Shown here piece after piece: positions 34,784 through 43,009 of a stretch of DNA of 64,000 nucleotides (positions within the stretch are counted from its first letter, which is position 1; each line of letters opens with the position of its first letter). The stretch lies in NCBI GenBank assembly GCA_964425695.1, contig CAYRNF010000002.1:124001-188000 (forward strand). The letters run 5' to 3'. The translations under genes were made by a program, and so were the position numbers. The stretch comes from JAKPBU01 sp964425695 (GTDB lineage: Bacteria > Pseudomonadota > Gammaproteobacteria > Xanthomonadales > Xanthomonadaceae). The notes beneath the pieces were generated by a model, which was not told where the DNA came from, did no database searches, and saw only the letters and a program-made list of their open reading frames with translations.

Positions 34784-34807
34784 GGCGATATCCGTATCGA
34801 GGAGGGG

Positions 34808-35701
34808 TTAGCGAAACGTGGGTAAATGCCGGCGCAGGAAGGCTTCGGTGTCGGTGAACAGCGGATCGGGCGTGGGTGCTGGCAAGGACTTGATCACCGC
34901 CCGCGGCGCATCGATGAGGGGATGGCCGGTTGCGAACTCGGGCAGGGAATGCATCTGGCGCAGGGCCTGGACCGCGAGGAGTTCGCTTGGGAACAAGCGA
35001 TCGAAGAGATCATTGAACTCGTAGAAGATGCGCCCCGTGCTGTCGCGGCTGCGCTTCCAGTGGAAATCGGCGGCGTCGGACATCGCGAGCGCGAAGGCCT
35101 CCGCGTCGTCGCTACGCCAGGTCTCGATCAGGGCCGCATAGGCGGGCTCGGCCGTGATTGGGAGTGGGTGAAGCGCCATGCCGAAGCCGTCGGACAAGAG
35201 CGCGAGGGCGAACCCATCGACCGAGTCGCGGTCCAGACGCCAATCGATCTCGGGGCGGACGCGCGCTTCTTTGTCTGCCATCTCGATGAAGCGCCCGGCG
35301 CAGACGCGGCCGACATCCCATTCTTCGAGCATCAGCGGTGCGCAGGCGAGCAGCGCATTTTCGGATGCGAGCAGCAGGTCGTCCGGGTCGTCGGGACGCA
35401 TGGAGCTATACGTGCCGTGCCAGCGCAGGAACAAGCTACGCGCCTGCACCGCCTGCCTTAGTCGTTTCGCGAGCGTCTGCGTGTCGCCCTGTCCATACGC
35501 TTCGCAACTCGCGATGCCGAAGAAGTCCGCTAGGCGCTGCAGACTCAGGTAGCCCGCACTGCCGGCTTGGCGGTCAGCCGCGATCCAGTCGCCCAGACGC
35601 TCGCGAAGTCCTTCCTCACGACCTTCAGAACGCGACCGCTCCATCCAGTCGTGAGCTTCAGCTAAAACTGGGGAGAGCGAAGGGTGGTGCGGAAGCGGCA
35701 T
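34808..35701 (-). CDS. Putative immunity protein for the X-T4SS nuclease effector
   Basis: This is a 297-residue soluble acidic protein without signal peptide, encoded 24 bases upstream of the effector in the same direction. A cytoplasmic protein is what a DNase toxin would need. The sequence is helical (LVLAEAHDWMERSRSEGREE style N-terminus; SDAADFHWKRSRDS in the middle). I recognise no domain by name. The call rests on gene order: X-T4SS immunity genes usually sit directly before their toxin. Confidence 0.6.
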   Translation of the reverse strand: MPLPHHPSLSPVLAEAHDWMERSRSEGREEGLRERLGDWIAADRQAGSAGYLSLQRLADFFGIASCEAYGQGDTQTLAKRLRQAVQARSLFLRWHGTYSSMRPDDPDDLLLASENALLACAPLMLEEWDVGRVCAGRFIEMADKEARVRPEIDWRLDRDSVDGFALALLSDGFGMALHPLPITAEPAYAALIETWRSDDAEAFALAMSDAADFHWKRSRDSTGRIFYEFNDLFDRLFPSELLAVQALRQMHSLPEFATGHPLIDAPRAVIKSLPAPTPDPLFTDTEAFLRRHLPTFR

Positions 35702-35853
35702 CGCGTCAGTCCGTTGGCGGGGGCCTTAGCCGCATTCTGCGCGAAGGCGGACGGCGCCCTCAACCGACGCTGCGGAAACCCTGCATAGAGCGCCCGGTAG
35801 ATCCCCGCCGCGCCATGTCCTGGGCGTCGAGATTTCAGCGGCGCAGCGACAGC

Positions 35854-36798
35854 CTATGCCGCTTCGCGATGCTCGTAGTAGGGATGACGCTTGTCGTCGA
35901 AGAGTTCGTAAAGCGCGCCGAGGTTTTTCGGATCCGGGTTCAGCCACGCATCCAGGTGCTCGGGCCTGAGATTGATGATGTTGCGGTCGTGTCCGGTCGC
36001 CGCGACCTCGGGCTCGGGTTCATCCGTGATCGCGGCGAACGAGGTCAGGTTGGGAAGCTTGCCGGCGGGATCAGTCCATTGCGACCACAGGCAGGCCACC
36101 AGCATGGGCTCACCGGTGCGTGGCTCGAACTCCAGGATGCGGTTCTTACCGTCCTCGCCCTCGACATGCTCCTAGAAGCGCTCAGCGACCAACACCGCAT
36201 GCTGGTGTCCGAACAGCCGGCCCCAGAACTGTTCGAGCTTGTCTCGCCGCGCGTTGTATTTACCGCTATTGCTCCCGTCCTGGCGCCGATCGCTCGATGC
36301 TGGCATCCAGAAGGGACGGCAGTGATAGCGCATGGGCACGACCACGCGCCGGCCGTCGCGCACGATCATGACTGAGGAGAAGCTATCGGGGAAAATGCGT
36401 GAGTCGTCGGGGGTAGACGTCGTGCGCGAGAGATCCGCGAGCTTGCGCTTGGCTTCGGCGATCTTGTTGGTGGAGATACGCAGATCCTCCTGCGCCTTCT
36501 TCGTAGTCTTCGTTGCCAGGGTGCGCTCCGCATCCGCGCTCCGCTTGGTCTGCTTGAACAGCTCCTGCTCCAGCTTCGGCGCTTGTTCTGATCGCCATTT
36601 CTGGACCGACGCCCAGACCTCCCGCTCATCCTCCGACTGGGGATCGCGAAACGCCTCCTGCATGGCCCGGGGAATCTTGTAGGGCGAGCCATTCGCCCAG
36701 TCCCAGAAGGTTTCCACATAGTCGCGGATGCCCAGATGGGCCTCGAAATCCCGCAAGAAGCGCTTGTATTCCTGCCACGCCATCGCCGAGTAGCACAT
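35854..36798 (-). pseudogene. SOS response-associated peptidase (SRAP/YedK-type) broken by one amber codon
   Basis: SRAP proteins crosslink to abasic sites in single-stranded DNA through the N-terminal cysteine. The product starts MCYSAM, giving Cys2 as the catalytic nucleophile. The frame reads GHQHAVLVAERF, then TAG at 36174-36172, then EHVEGEDGKNRILEFEPRTG and on in the same frame through ATGHDRNIINLRPEHLDAW to a stop at 35854. In the family an aromatic residue (F-Y-E) stands where TAG occurs, so a Tyr codon was probably changed by one base. The catalytic Glu and His lie after the stop. Unless suppressed, the gene is inactive. An insert at residues 60-150 is longer than in YedK. Confidence 0.8.
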
Positions 36799-36891
36799 GC
36801 ATGAAGCTCCCAAGGCCTTCGAACCAGCATAGCGGCGTCAGTCTCAGCCCCTAAGATCCCTCCGGCTGGCGTCGACGTCCGCAAGCGCCGC

Positions 36892-37248
36892 TCAAAGCTG
36901 ATCGTCCGACCGGGTCGCGTCATCCCGGGACCACCGATTGATCCACGCCGGGGGCAGGCGGGCGGCATCCACCGCCTGCACCAAGGCCCAGTGCCGCTGC
37001 GCCTGGACCCGGGTGAGATAGGCCGCCCAGAAAGCGTTGAGCGCGGTGTCGTCCCCCATGCGCACCACCTTGTGCGGCGAGTTCGGGTGGGCGCTATCGG
37101 GTTTGTAGCGCAGGGCGGCGGCCAGGAGCAGGTAGGCTGTATCCCGCCGGCCGACGAGCGCGCCGCGCAGGAGTTCGCCGGCACGCCGGGACATGGCGGC
37201 GTCCAGGGCCGTCAGATCCGCGTCGAGATAGGGGTTGGGCGGATCCAT
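36892..37248 (-). CDS. Hypothetical protein beside the ubiquitin-like operon
   Basis: The 118-residue helical protein starts MDPPNPYLDADLTALDAAMS and contains LLAAALRYKPDSAHPNSPHK and a C-terminal RDDATRSDDQL. The start at 37248 is uncertain because no ribosome site is clear. It is read in the same direction as the ubiquitin-like operon, 140 bases downstream of it. Function unknown. Confidence 0.55.
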   Translation of the reverse strand: MDPPNPYLDADLTALDAAMSRRAGELLRGALVGRRDTAYLLLAAALRYKPDSAHPNSPHKVVRMGDDTALNAFWAAYLTRVQAQRHWALVQAVDAARLPPAWINRWSRDDATRSDDQL

Positions 37249-37387
37249 AGGGCGCGTGCGTAGGCAGGTGCGCGCACGATCCGGATTGGTTAGCGCAGAT
37301 CGTGAGATTAGGCTGCGCGAGTTGAGCGGCGATTGAGTTTGTGGGTGCGAGGGGCTGAGAGTGGCGCGATTGGGCGCTGCCGGGACC

Positions 37388-37729
37388 CTAAACCCAGATG
37401 ATGCGGCCTCGACGCACAAAAAAATGCGATCGGCATCCTTCGTTGCGCCACACTGACGGGGTGAGTGTCGGTCTACCGATGGCATCTTCTCTCAGCAACC
37501 AATGCGGGTCGAAGGACGCTTGAAGTAGTAGCTCGATAGGCTCCGCGCAGCCGCAAGGGCAGGTAAACCCCACCGACCAGTCGCGTCCTTTATCGACCAT
37601 GCGGACCATCTTCCCGCGCGGCAACGCGTCGGGTAATAGGTCCCCCACCTTGCAGACTGGCAATAGTTCACCGCGCCAGCGCGCGAGCCCGCGCCGTACT
37701 TTCCACCACAGGCGTCCGATGCGGTTCAT
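37388..37729 (-). CDS. DUF6527-family protein (metal-binding partner in ubiquitin-like operon)
   Basis: The 113-residue protein matches the DUF6527 pattern: a core GFTCPCGCAEPIELLL with Cys57, Cys59 and Cys61, the block RPTLTPSVWRNEGCRSHFFV with Cys99 and His102, and a final RRGRIIWV. The Cys/His set suggests a zinc site. DUF6527 genes commonly occur with bacterial ubiquitin-like E1, E2 and multi-ubiquitin genes; a peptidase role has been proposed, as I recall. Here the start overlaps the E1/JAB stop by four bases (ATGA), so it is the last gene of that operon. Confidence 0.82.
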   Translation of the reverse strand: MNRIGRLWWKVRRGLARWRGELLPVCKVGDLLPDALPRGKMVRMVDKGRDWSVGFTCPCGCAEPIELLLQASFDPHWLLREDAIGRPTLTPSVWRNEGCRSHFFVRRGRIIWV

Positions 37730-39129
37730 CGCAGGTCCTCAAGATCAGGCAACCCGAGCAGCGGTGCGGCCAGCCCCGTGCCGAGCACGTCAAAGGGATT
37801 GCCGCAAAAGTCGTCTTCTGAACGCTGCTCAATATCTCGAATGACCTGGTCATCTTGGTAGTGCGCCATAGCGCGGTTGCCTTCGAAACGAAAGGGGTAT
37901 GTGCGCGCAATGAATTCCAGCACGACGCGACTTGCACCCAGCATGTTCACGCAGATGACCGAAGGTGCTTCTTCGTCCGTGCCGGGCATATAGCCTTCGG
38001 CGACTTGTTCTTTGAAGGCATCGGGATCACGCTCGCGCAAGGCTTCTGCGGCAAGTCCGGCCGTGGTGTAGATCCCACGGTCGAAGAGTGTGGCACCGCC
38101 GGGTTGAACGTAGTCGGTTCGAACCGCAATGTTCGCGATCACTGGGCCCTGCGGCGCGTCTTGGACGGGCAGGCTGACGCCCACATCGAAGAGAGGCTGG
38201 AGCATTGCGCTGGCCAGGCGATCGCACAAGTGGCGGCCCGTATCGGTGTCGACACAGGAAAACACGATATCAGCGGCGGCGGCCAATTCGATGGCGCTGG
38301 GTTGGCCGAGCGATTGCTTGACGACGTGGATACGCAGTTCCGGCCGCACCCCAAGTGCGGCGTTCTTGACGACGTCCACTTTTGGTCGCTTTGACTCGGC
38401 ATCTTCGAGCCGGCTGTTGAGAATGCGATTGAGGTTTTTGTGTTCCATGTGGTCGAAGTCGACGAGGGTCAGCTCGCCAATACCGATGCGCACGAGCTGT
38501 TCTGCGACGATGCTTCCGGTGCCTGAGACACCGACGACTACCGCATGGAGTCTGCCAAGCTCTGAGGACATGTCGGTAGTGAACGGCAAGGGTCGTTGGC
38601 TGAACGATGCCAAGTCGTCGTGCCAGCAAAACGCCAGATCATCGCCATAGACCGCAATAAGATCCATGGCACGGGCGTTATAGGTCTCGTCGTAGACCCG
38701 TGCACGCATTGCGCCGCTTGGGAGCATGATGGCGCTGCCATGCCAGCGCCAGCCATCGACGGCGGCATCGATGCGCCCGAGAAACAGCGCCTCGATGACT
38801 TCCGCGTCGGAGGCGTCGTCGAGTGCGGAGAATTCTGGATAGCCCGTGGGGTGGGAGTGCACCAACAAGATTGCCAAGTCATCCGCGTGGGCTTCGTTCA
38901 GTGCCTGGTCCAGATACTCACCCGGCCACTGCAAGTGATCCGGCGCACGCTCGCATTCCGCATGCGGCACCAAGATCAGCTTGCGGGCAAGCAGTTTGAG
39001 ATGCCCGCGGATGCGTTGGCGCGTGCACAGCACCACGGCGGCGGCTTCCATGCCGTCGCCGGGGAACAGGTGCTTCTTCAACACCGCATGCTGCTGCGCG
39101 CGCAGCACTAGCGTGCGTGCGCGGGTCAT
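37726..39129 (-). CDS. JAB/MPN peptidase fused to ThiF/E1-like adenylyltransferase
   Basis: The 467-residue protein joins two activities. The N-terminal JAB domain (about 10-150) has Glu28 and the JAMM motif HSHPTGYPEFSALDD (His91, His93, Asp104), the metal site of ubiquitin-processing peptidases. The C-terminal ThiF/E1 domain (about 190-420) has the nucleotide loop VVVGVSGTGSIVAEQLVRIG, the acidic strand end TLVDFDHMEHKNLNR and several cysteines (Cys292, Cys302, Cys393) as candidates for the thioester site. It would process and activate the ubiquitin-like protein encoded just upstream. Starts and stops overlap by four bases on both sides. Confidence 0.88.
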   Translation of the reverse strand: MTRARTLVLRAQQHAVLKKHLFPGDGMEAAAVVLCTRQRIRGHLKLLARKLILVPHAECERAPDHLQWPGEYLDQALNEAHADDLAILLVHSHPTGYPEFSALDDASDAEVIEALFLGRIDAAVDGWRWHGSAIMLPSGAMRARVYDETYNARAMDLIAVYGDDLAFCWHDDLASFSQRPLPFTTDMSSELGRLHAVVVGVSGTGSIVAEQLVRIGIGELTLVDFDHMEHKNLNRILNSRLEDAESKRPKVDVVKNAALGVRPELRIHVVKQSLGQPSAIELAAAADIVFSCVDTDTGRHLCDRLASAMLQPLFDVGVSLPVQDAPQGPVIANIAVRTDYVQPGGATLFDRGIYTTAGLAAEALRERDPDAFKEQVAEGYMPGTDEEAPSVICVNMLGASRVVLEFIARTYPFRFEGNRAMAHYQDDQVIRDIEQRSEDDFCGNPFDVLGTGLAAPLLGLPDLEDLR

Positions 39130-40229
39130 GCGGGGCGCTCGCGAATGAGCGAGAGTTCGATCAACCCAAAGTGGGTGTCCAGACCGTCCGTTGCCGGGTT
39201 CCAGACACCATCTTCAGGGTGGCGCGACCAACGCTGGTATTCACGCCCTTCGATGACCTGACGGACGTCGGCATTGGCCGGCCGGTGGCCCGCGGGAAGC
39301 ACCAGAGGCGGGTCGCAATAAAACATGTCGAGCTGGCTGCTCGGATACCCCGTGGGCATCTCGATCGCCAGATGGCAGGTGCGCACCTGGAAATGCGCGG
39401 GCAGGGGGAAGTCGCGAAGGATCAGCCATCGTCGCCCGTCGTCAACGGCGTCCCAGACGTGGCCCATTCGCTCCAAGAACGCGAGATCGCGCGGGAGTAG
39501 GCCGAAATCGCGTCGCCGCTGACTCAACCCGTCGCCGTTGTTGACTTGGCGCGGACGCACCCAAAGGCGCTCGATCCCGGGCTGGCTCAGATCGAGCATG
39601 TCTTCCAGCCCCACCTCGCGGTCGCCACCTTGGGTCTTGAAGATGATCGTGGCGGGGCGATCGGGATCGCGGCCGGCTGCCACCAAGGCGTCGCGCACGC
39701 GCACCGACGGCCGATCCCAGCTCGTGTCAACGCCATGAACGTCCAGCCGCCACGTCTTCTTGCGGGTGCGCAGTCGCTCGACGCCATCGCGTTCCAGCGC
39801 GATGTGATCTGTGGGTTCCAGGGCCCGGTCTGGCTGTCCCTCGCGGTCGAGGACCAGTTCTGCCGCTTCGTCGACGCGTCCTACGCGCCGGACATCCTGC
39901 GCGGTGAGGGGGCCAGCCCAGGCGTAGCGCTCGTCGTCGAGCATGAAGTAGGCGATCTCGTCATCCTTGACCGCGAGGAAATCAAGGGCGCCTGTTTCCC
40001 CGCGGTCGATGACCTCGTCGAGCTCGATCACCCGGGTCGGCCCTTGCGCAGGCCACAGGAGCAGCACATGCTCGGGCGCCGGGCGCAGGCTGGCGGAGGT
40101 GAGGATCTGGGCGCCGGTTGGCGTGAGGTCGGTCAGATGGATGGGTTGGCCGTTAACCCGAAGCTCGGGTCGAGTGGCACTCGGAACGGGGTCGGGCGGT
40201 TCGCTATTCGCAAGAGATTGGTCGGTCAT
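39126..40229 (-). CDS. Multi-ubiquitin-like protein fused to an E2-like domain
   Basis: The 367-residue protein has about three beta-grasp ubiquitin-like units: residues 22-90 (LRVNGQPIHLTDLTPTGAQI), 92-152 (IAYFMLDDERYAWAGPLTAQ) and 157-228 (KTWRLDVHGVDTSWDRPSVR). A C-terminal domain (229-367) resembles the prokaryotic E2 family E: IEMPTGYPSSQLDMFYCDPP with Cys305, then YQRWSRHPEDGVW with His336. Cys305 or Cys285 could be the conjugating residue. It is first in the operon; ATG at 40229 is chosen because the frame before it lies in the promoter region. The fused Ubl-E2 layout implies that the polymer is cut or transferred in place. Confidence 0.82.
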   Translation of the reverse strand: MTDQSLANSEPPDPVPSATRPELRVNGQPIHLTDLTPTGAQILTSASLRPAPEHVLLLWPAQGPTRVIELDEVIDRGETGALDFLAVKDDEIAYFMLDDERYAWAGPLTAQDVRRVGRVDEAAELVLDREGQPDRALEPTDHIALERDGVERLRTRKKTWRLDVHGVDTSWDRPSVRVRDALVAAGRDPDRPATIIFKTQGGDREVGLEDMLDLSQPGIERLWVRPRQVNNGDGLSQRRRDFGLLPRDLAFLERMGHVWDAVDDGRRWLILRDFPLPAHFQVRTCHLAIEMPTGYPSSQLDMFYCDPPLVLPAGHRPANADVRQVIEGREYQRWSRHPEDGVWNPATDGLDTHFGLIELSLIRERPA

Positions 40230-40292
40230 GGTCGTTTTGAATGCACGTGTCCGGTCGGTATGCCGAACGCAGCCGAACTGTGCTCTCCGTTG

Positions 40293-40307
40293 CTTGACCC
40301 TGTCAAG
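40293..40307. promoter_or_regulatory. Inverted repeat in the divergent promoter region
   Basis: CTTGACCCTGTCAAG (six-base arms, three-base spacer) lies between the ubiquitin-like operon and the XRE gene. Its halves resemble -35 elements on both strands (TTGACC plus, TTGACA minus). The adjacent XRE regulator could bind here and control both directions. Confidence 0.5.
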
Positions 40308-40364
40308 CATTACATTTACGTTCTTTCTGGCGTATCATGTTTGGTTCAGTTTTCAGGATCTCCG

Positions 40365-40682
40365 ATGCCGTCTCCCCTCGGTGAAAAAATCCGCGCGTTG
40401 CGCGAGGAAAAAGGGTTCAGCCTCGACAAGCTCGCTAAGCTGACGGAGAGCAGCAAAGGCTATTTGTGGGAGCTGGAAAATCGCGACAGCCCCAATCCGT
40501 CGATCGACAAGATCGATCGGATCGCTCGCGAACTCGGCGTTACGGTCGAGTTCCTCGTGTCGGGCACCGTGGTTACACCCGATCAGGAAGTTGCCGACCA
40601 GGCTTTCTTCCGCCGCTACCAAGACCTCACGCCAGATGCGAAGGCCAAGGTCAGTAAGTTCTTGGAGATGTGGGAGGAGTAG
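40365..40682 (+). CDS. XRE-family regulator paired with ImmA/IrrE peptidase
   Basis: This 105-residue protein is a Cro/CI-type helix-turn-helix (residues 4-62: GEKIRALREEKGFSLDKLAK, SSKGYLWELENRDSPNPSID) with a short helical tail. An AGGA site precedes ATG 40365. It is divergent from the ubiquitin-like operon and followed at once by the ImmA/IrrE peptidase gene. In such pairs the peptidase cleaves or relieves the repressor after stress. Control of the divergent operon is inference. Confidence 0.85.
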   Translation: MPSPLGEKIRALREEKGFSLDKLAKLTESSKGYLWELENRDSPNPSIDKIDRIARELGVTVEFLVSGTVVTPDQEVADQAFFRRYQDLTPDAKAKVSKFLEMWEE

Positions 40683-40683
40683 G

Positions 40684-41580
40684 GTGGCGCCTTCGCCCAT
40701 GGCGGAAGCCAACAGGCTTTCGCAACTTCTGCGCCTGGTGCACGCTGGGGAACACCGCTTCCCTGTGGACGTGAAAGCCGTGGCATTGGAAGTCTCGGCT
40801 CAGCGTTTCCCAGCGGAGCCGATCCGAGCGATCGAGGATTTAGAGATCGGCAGCTTCGAGGGCGTGCTCGCGCGTCATCCGGACGGTCGCTACTGGAAGA
40901 TTGGATACAGCAGCGCGGGGCGCTCGTCGGAGCGCATTCGCTTCACGCTCGCCCACGAGCTTGGCCACTACCTCGTGCATCGGCAGCTGCGGGAGCGTTT
41001 TGAGTGCACCGATCTGGATATGCACGACTGGGACGCGAAGGGTCGACAGCTTGAGGTAGAGGCCGATGTGTTTGCGTCTTATCTCCTGATGCCTCTTGAC
41101 GATTTTCGCGCGCAGATCGCCGGGCAGCCGATTTCCATCGAACTCTTGCAACACTGTGCCGACCGCTATGGCGTTTCTTTGATGGCCGCAGCGTTGAAGT
41201 GGACCGAAGTTGCTCCGCGGCGAGCCGTGGTTGTGGCGGCGAGGGACGGGTTTGTGCTGTGGGCGCGGTCGAATAAGGCGGCGTTGCGGAGTGGGGCTTA
41301 TTTGCGGACACGGGTCAGTCCCCCTTGCGAGGTGCCAGAGCAATCCCTCCTGACACAACGGGATCAAGTAGGCGTCTTGGAAGCGGCAAGCCTGCCGGCG
41401 TGTGTGTGGTTTCCCAAGGAGCCAGCCGACATGCAGCTCACCGAGCGCGTGTTCGTTGCCTCTGGGCGATATGCGTATACGTTGGGCCTGCTCTTGTTGC
41501 CCGACGCGGCGTCGCGTTGGGAACAGCCAGACGAGGAAGCGCACGACGAACTGGACGGCCGCTTGAAGTTCAAGCGGTGA
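40684..41580 (+). CDS. ImmA/IrrE-family zinc metallopeptidase
   Basis: The 298-residue protein has the zinc site LAHELGHYLVH (HExxH) and the downstream third ligand region VEADVFASYLLMP. The family cleaves DNA-binding repressors (ImmA, IrrE). The C-terminal 130 residues (VVVAARDGFVLWARSNKAAL on to the Lys/Arg end) form a second, unassigned part. GTG at 40684 has GGAGGAG five bases upstream and lies directly after the XRE stop, so the two are one operon. Confidence 0.87.
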   Translation: MAPSPMAEANRLSQLLRLVHAGEHRFPVDVKAVALEVSAQRFPAEPIRAIEDLEIGSFEGVLARHPDGRYWKIGYSSAGRSSERIRFTLAHELGHYLVHRQLRERFECTDLDMHDWDAKGRQLEVEADVFASYLLMPLDDFRAQIAGQPISIELLQHCADRYGVSLMAAALKWTEVAPRRAVVVAARDGFVLWARSNKAALRSGAYLRTRVSPPCEVPEQSLLTQRDQVGVLEAASLPACVWFPKEPADMQLTERVFVASGRYAYTLGLLLLPDAASRWEQPDEEAHDELDGRLKFKR

Positions 41581-41800
41581 CTGTATACGGGTGCAAGGCC
41601 GGCCTATTCAGGGAACCGACAGGTGGGAAGCACCGGCATCCGTATCGTGAGGCCATCCGTTCTGCTGGGTGGCCCGGTGGGCGGATCTCATGCACCGGCT
41701 CTTACCATCTCTCGATGCGTTGAGACGACGCGCGGGCAGGCTAAACGATCAAGTTCGACTCCTTGACTGCGGCTTGAAAGACGCATAACGTTCGCTGTGC

Positions 41801-41938
41801 GGAACGACTGACCGGATGAGATCGAGCGTTCCCCAGCGGCTTTGCCCAAGTGGCCAAGCCGTAGCCACGCAAGGTGGCTCGCAAGTGCTTCCGGATCTGC
41901 TTTGCAAGAGGGCGCCCATGGGCGCCTTTCTTGTTTTT
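41801..41938 (+). ncRNA. Candidate structured small RNA with terminator
   Basis: Four successive hairpins and a terminator occur in about 138 bases. They are GGAACG/CGTTCC (41801-41832), GGCTTTGCC/GGCCAAGCC with one mismatch (41838-41860), AGCCAC/GTGGCT with loop GCAAG (41863-41879), GCAA/TTGC (41881-41905) and then the terminator. No protein frame with a ribosome site runs through it. I do not match it to a named RNA family. Confidence 0.5.
41906..41938 (+). terminator. Rho-independent terminator
   Basis: AAGAGGGCGCC and GGCGCCTTTCTT form a GC-rich stem around CAT, followed by GTTTTT. It ends the RNA candidate and stands at the stop of the convergent gene. The 41581-41800 stretch before the RNA candidate shows nothing else. 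Confidence 0.75.
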
Positions 41939-42479
41939 AGCGCTTCTTATCGCGCAACGCGGGCTGGCGTCGGCCCGTATAGGCCTCACCACAGACCAGC
42001 ACGAACGGCTTTTGTCCCCGGACGGAGGGTGGAGCACCGTGTTCCGGGTAGGCGCTTTCAACAATGAGGTTCAGATCCTGCCACGTTCGCTGCTCGGGCG
42101 CCGCGCGCTTGACTTCGAAGAAGATGTTGTAGGGGCCGCTGGGATGCGCAATCACTGTGGAATACACCCAGTTCCGCAATGCACTGGTCTGTCGCACCTT
42201 TGACCCCGGCAAGCCGGCTACCAATGCGGGCAGCGCGTGCGAGCAGCCGTAACGCACTGGACAGAAGGTCCTTGGCCGTGATGTATCGCCATCAATCACT
42301 GTGTCTCCGGTCGGATGCGGAATGCTTCCATGGGACTGTGAGAAGCAGTGGGTGGTGAACAACGCACGCACCCGGAGCGTCTTCTTTGCCAGGACGCTCG
42401 GGACTTGAAAGGTGAAGGGTTCGAGGTGCGACAGGTCGACAGGGGTTCCGCTGACGAAGATCGGACGAAAATAGGCCAT
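41937..42479 (-). CDS. Hypothetical protein, unknown function
   Basis: The 180-residue protein has a beta-rich look with blocks FTFQVPSVLAKKTLRVRALF, FCPVRYGCSHALPALVAGL and GPYNIFFEVKRAAPEQRTWQ. There is no signal peptide or membrane helix, but several Cys residues. The reading frame is full and ends TAA near the terminator of the opposite strand. I do not recognise the family. The 386 bases between it and the tRNA hold nothing I can support. Confidence 0.6.
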   Translation of the reverse strand: MAYFRPIFVSGTPVDLSHLEPFTFQVPSVLAKKTLRVRALFTTHCFSQSHGSIPHPTGDTVIDGDTSRPRTFCPVRYGCSHALPALVAGLPGSKVRQTSALRNWVYSTVIAHPSGPYNIFFEVKRAAPEQRTWQDLNLIVESAYPEHGAPPSVRGQKPFVLVCGEAYTGRRQPALRDKKR

Positions 42480-42865
42480 GACTTAGTGTCGGGGGCCACG
42501 CCGTCGTGCGTCCAGGCTTGATCATCCGGGCCAAGGCAGACGAAATTGCAAGGAAGGGAGGAGCTGAAGCGGCATGGAGCGACTCGATGGATCAGGCGCA
42601 GCTCGGACGAACCGGTGCAGAGGTATCTGGCTTCCATCGCTGGAAGGCATGCGTGGAACATCTAGGTTGAGTCCAGCAGAACGAACCCGTATCATTTCGC
42701 TTGGACACCCTCTTGGACACCATGCCAAGTTGTCCTTTAGCATCAAGGGCTTTGGGATCAGTGGGTTAGACTGCCGACGTGGTCTCCCTCAGTCTCCGCC
42801 AGTTTCATGCGATAGCGAATTGACGGCGCCGCCGTTGATTCGGCACAATTCCGCTTCTGCACGAT

Positions 42866-42942
42866 GCGCCCGTAGCTCAGCTGGATAGAGCACCAGGCTA
42901 CGAACTTGGGGGTCGGAGGTTCGAATCCTTCCGGGCGCGCCA
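42866..42942 (+). tRNA. tRNA-Arg (anticodon ACG)
   Basis: The 77-base gene folds with acceptor stem GCGCCCG/CGGGCGC, the D arm, anticodon stem CCAGG/CTTGG, loop CTACGAA with anticodon ACG, a T arm with GGTTCGAATCC and an encoded CCA end. ACG is read as ICG and decodes CGU/CGC/CGA. It stands between the accessory region and the T4SS genes. Confidence 0.95.
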
Positions 42943-42948
42943 CACAAG

Positions 42949-42978
42949 AAAAGGCCGACGCATGCGTCGGCCTTTTTC
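42949..42978. terminator. Terminator after tRNA-Arg
   Basis: A perfect palindrome (AAAAGGCCGACG with its complement around CATG) ends in TTTTTC. It stops the tRNA transcript and, on the other strand, can also stop virD4 transcription that ends at 43010. Confidence 0.85.
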
Positions 42979-43009
42979 TTTGCGCGTCGCGCACGCGCGC
43001 GCTGGCCTA

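Noticed and set aside
42866..42942. tRNA-Arg as the insertion site of the accessory island on its left
   Set aside because: Elements usually enter at the 3' end, but the island lies on the 5' side, and I could find no repeat of the tRNA end elsewhere in the window.
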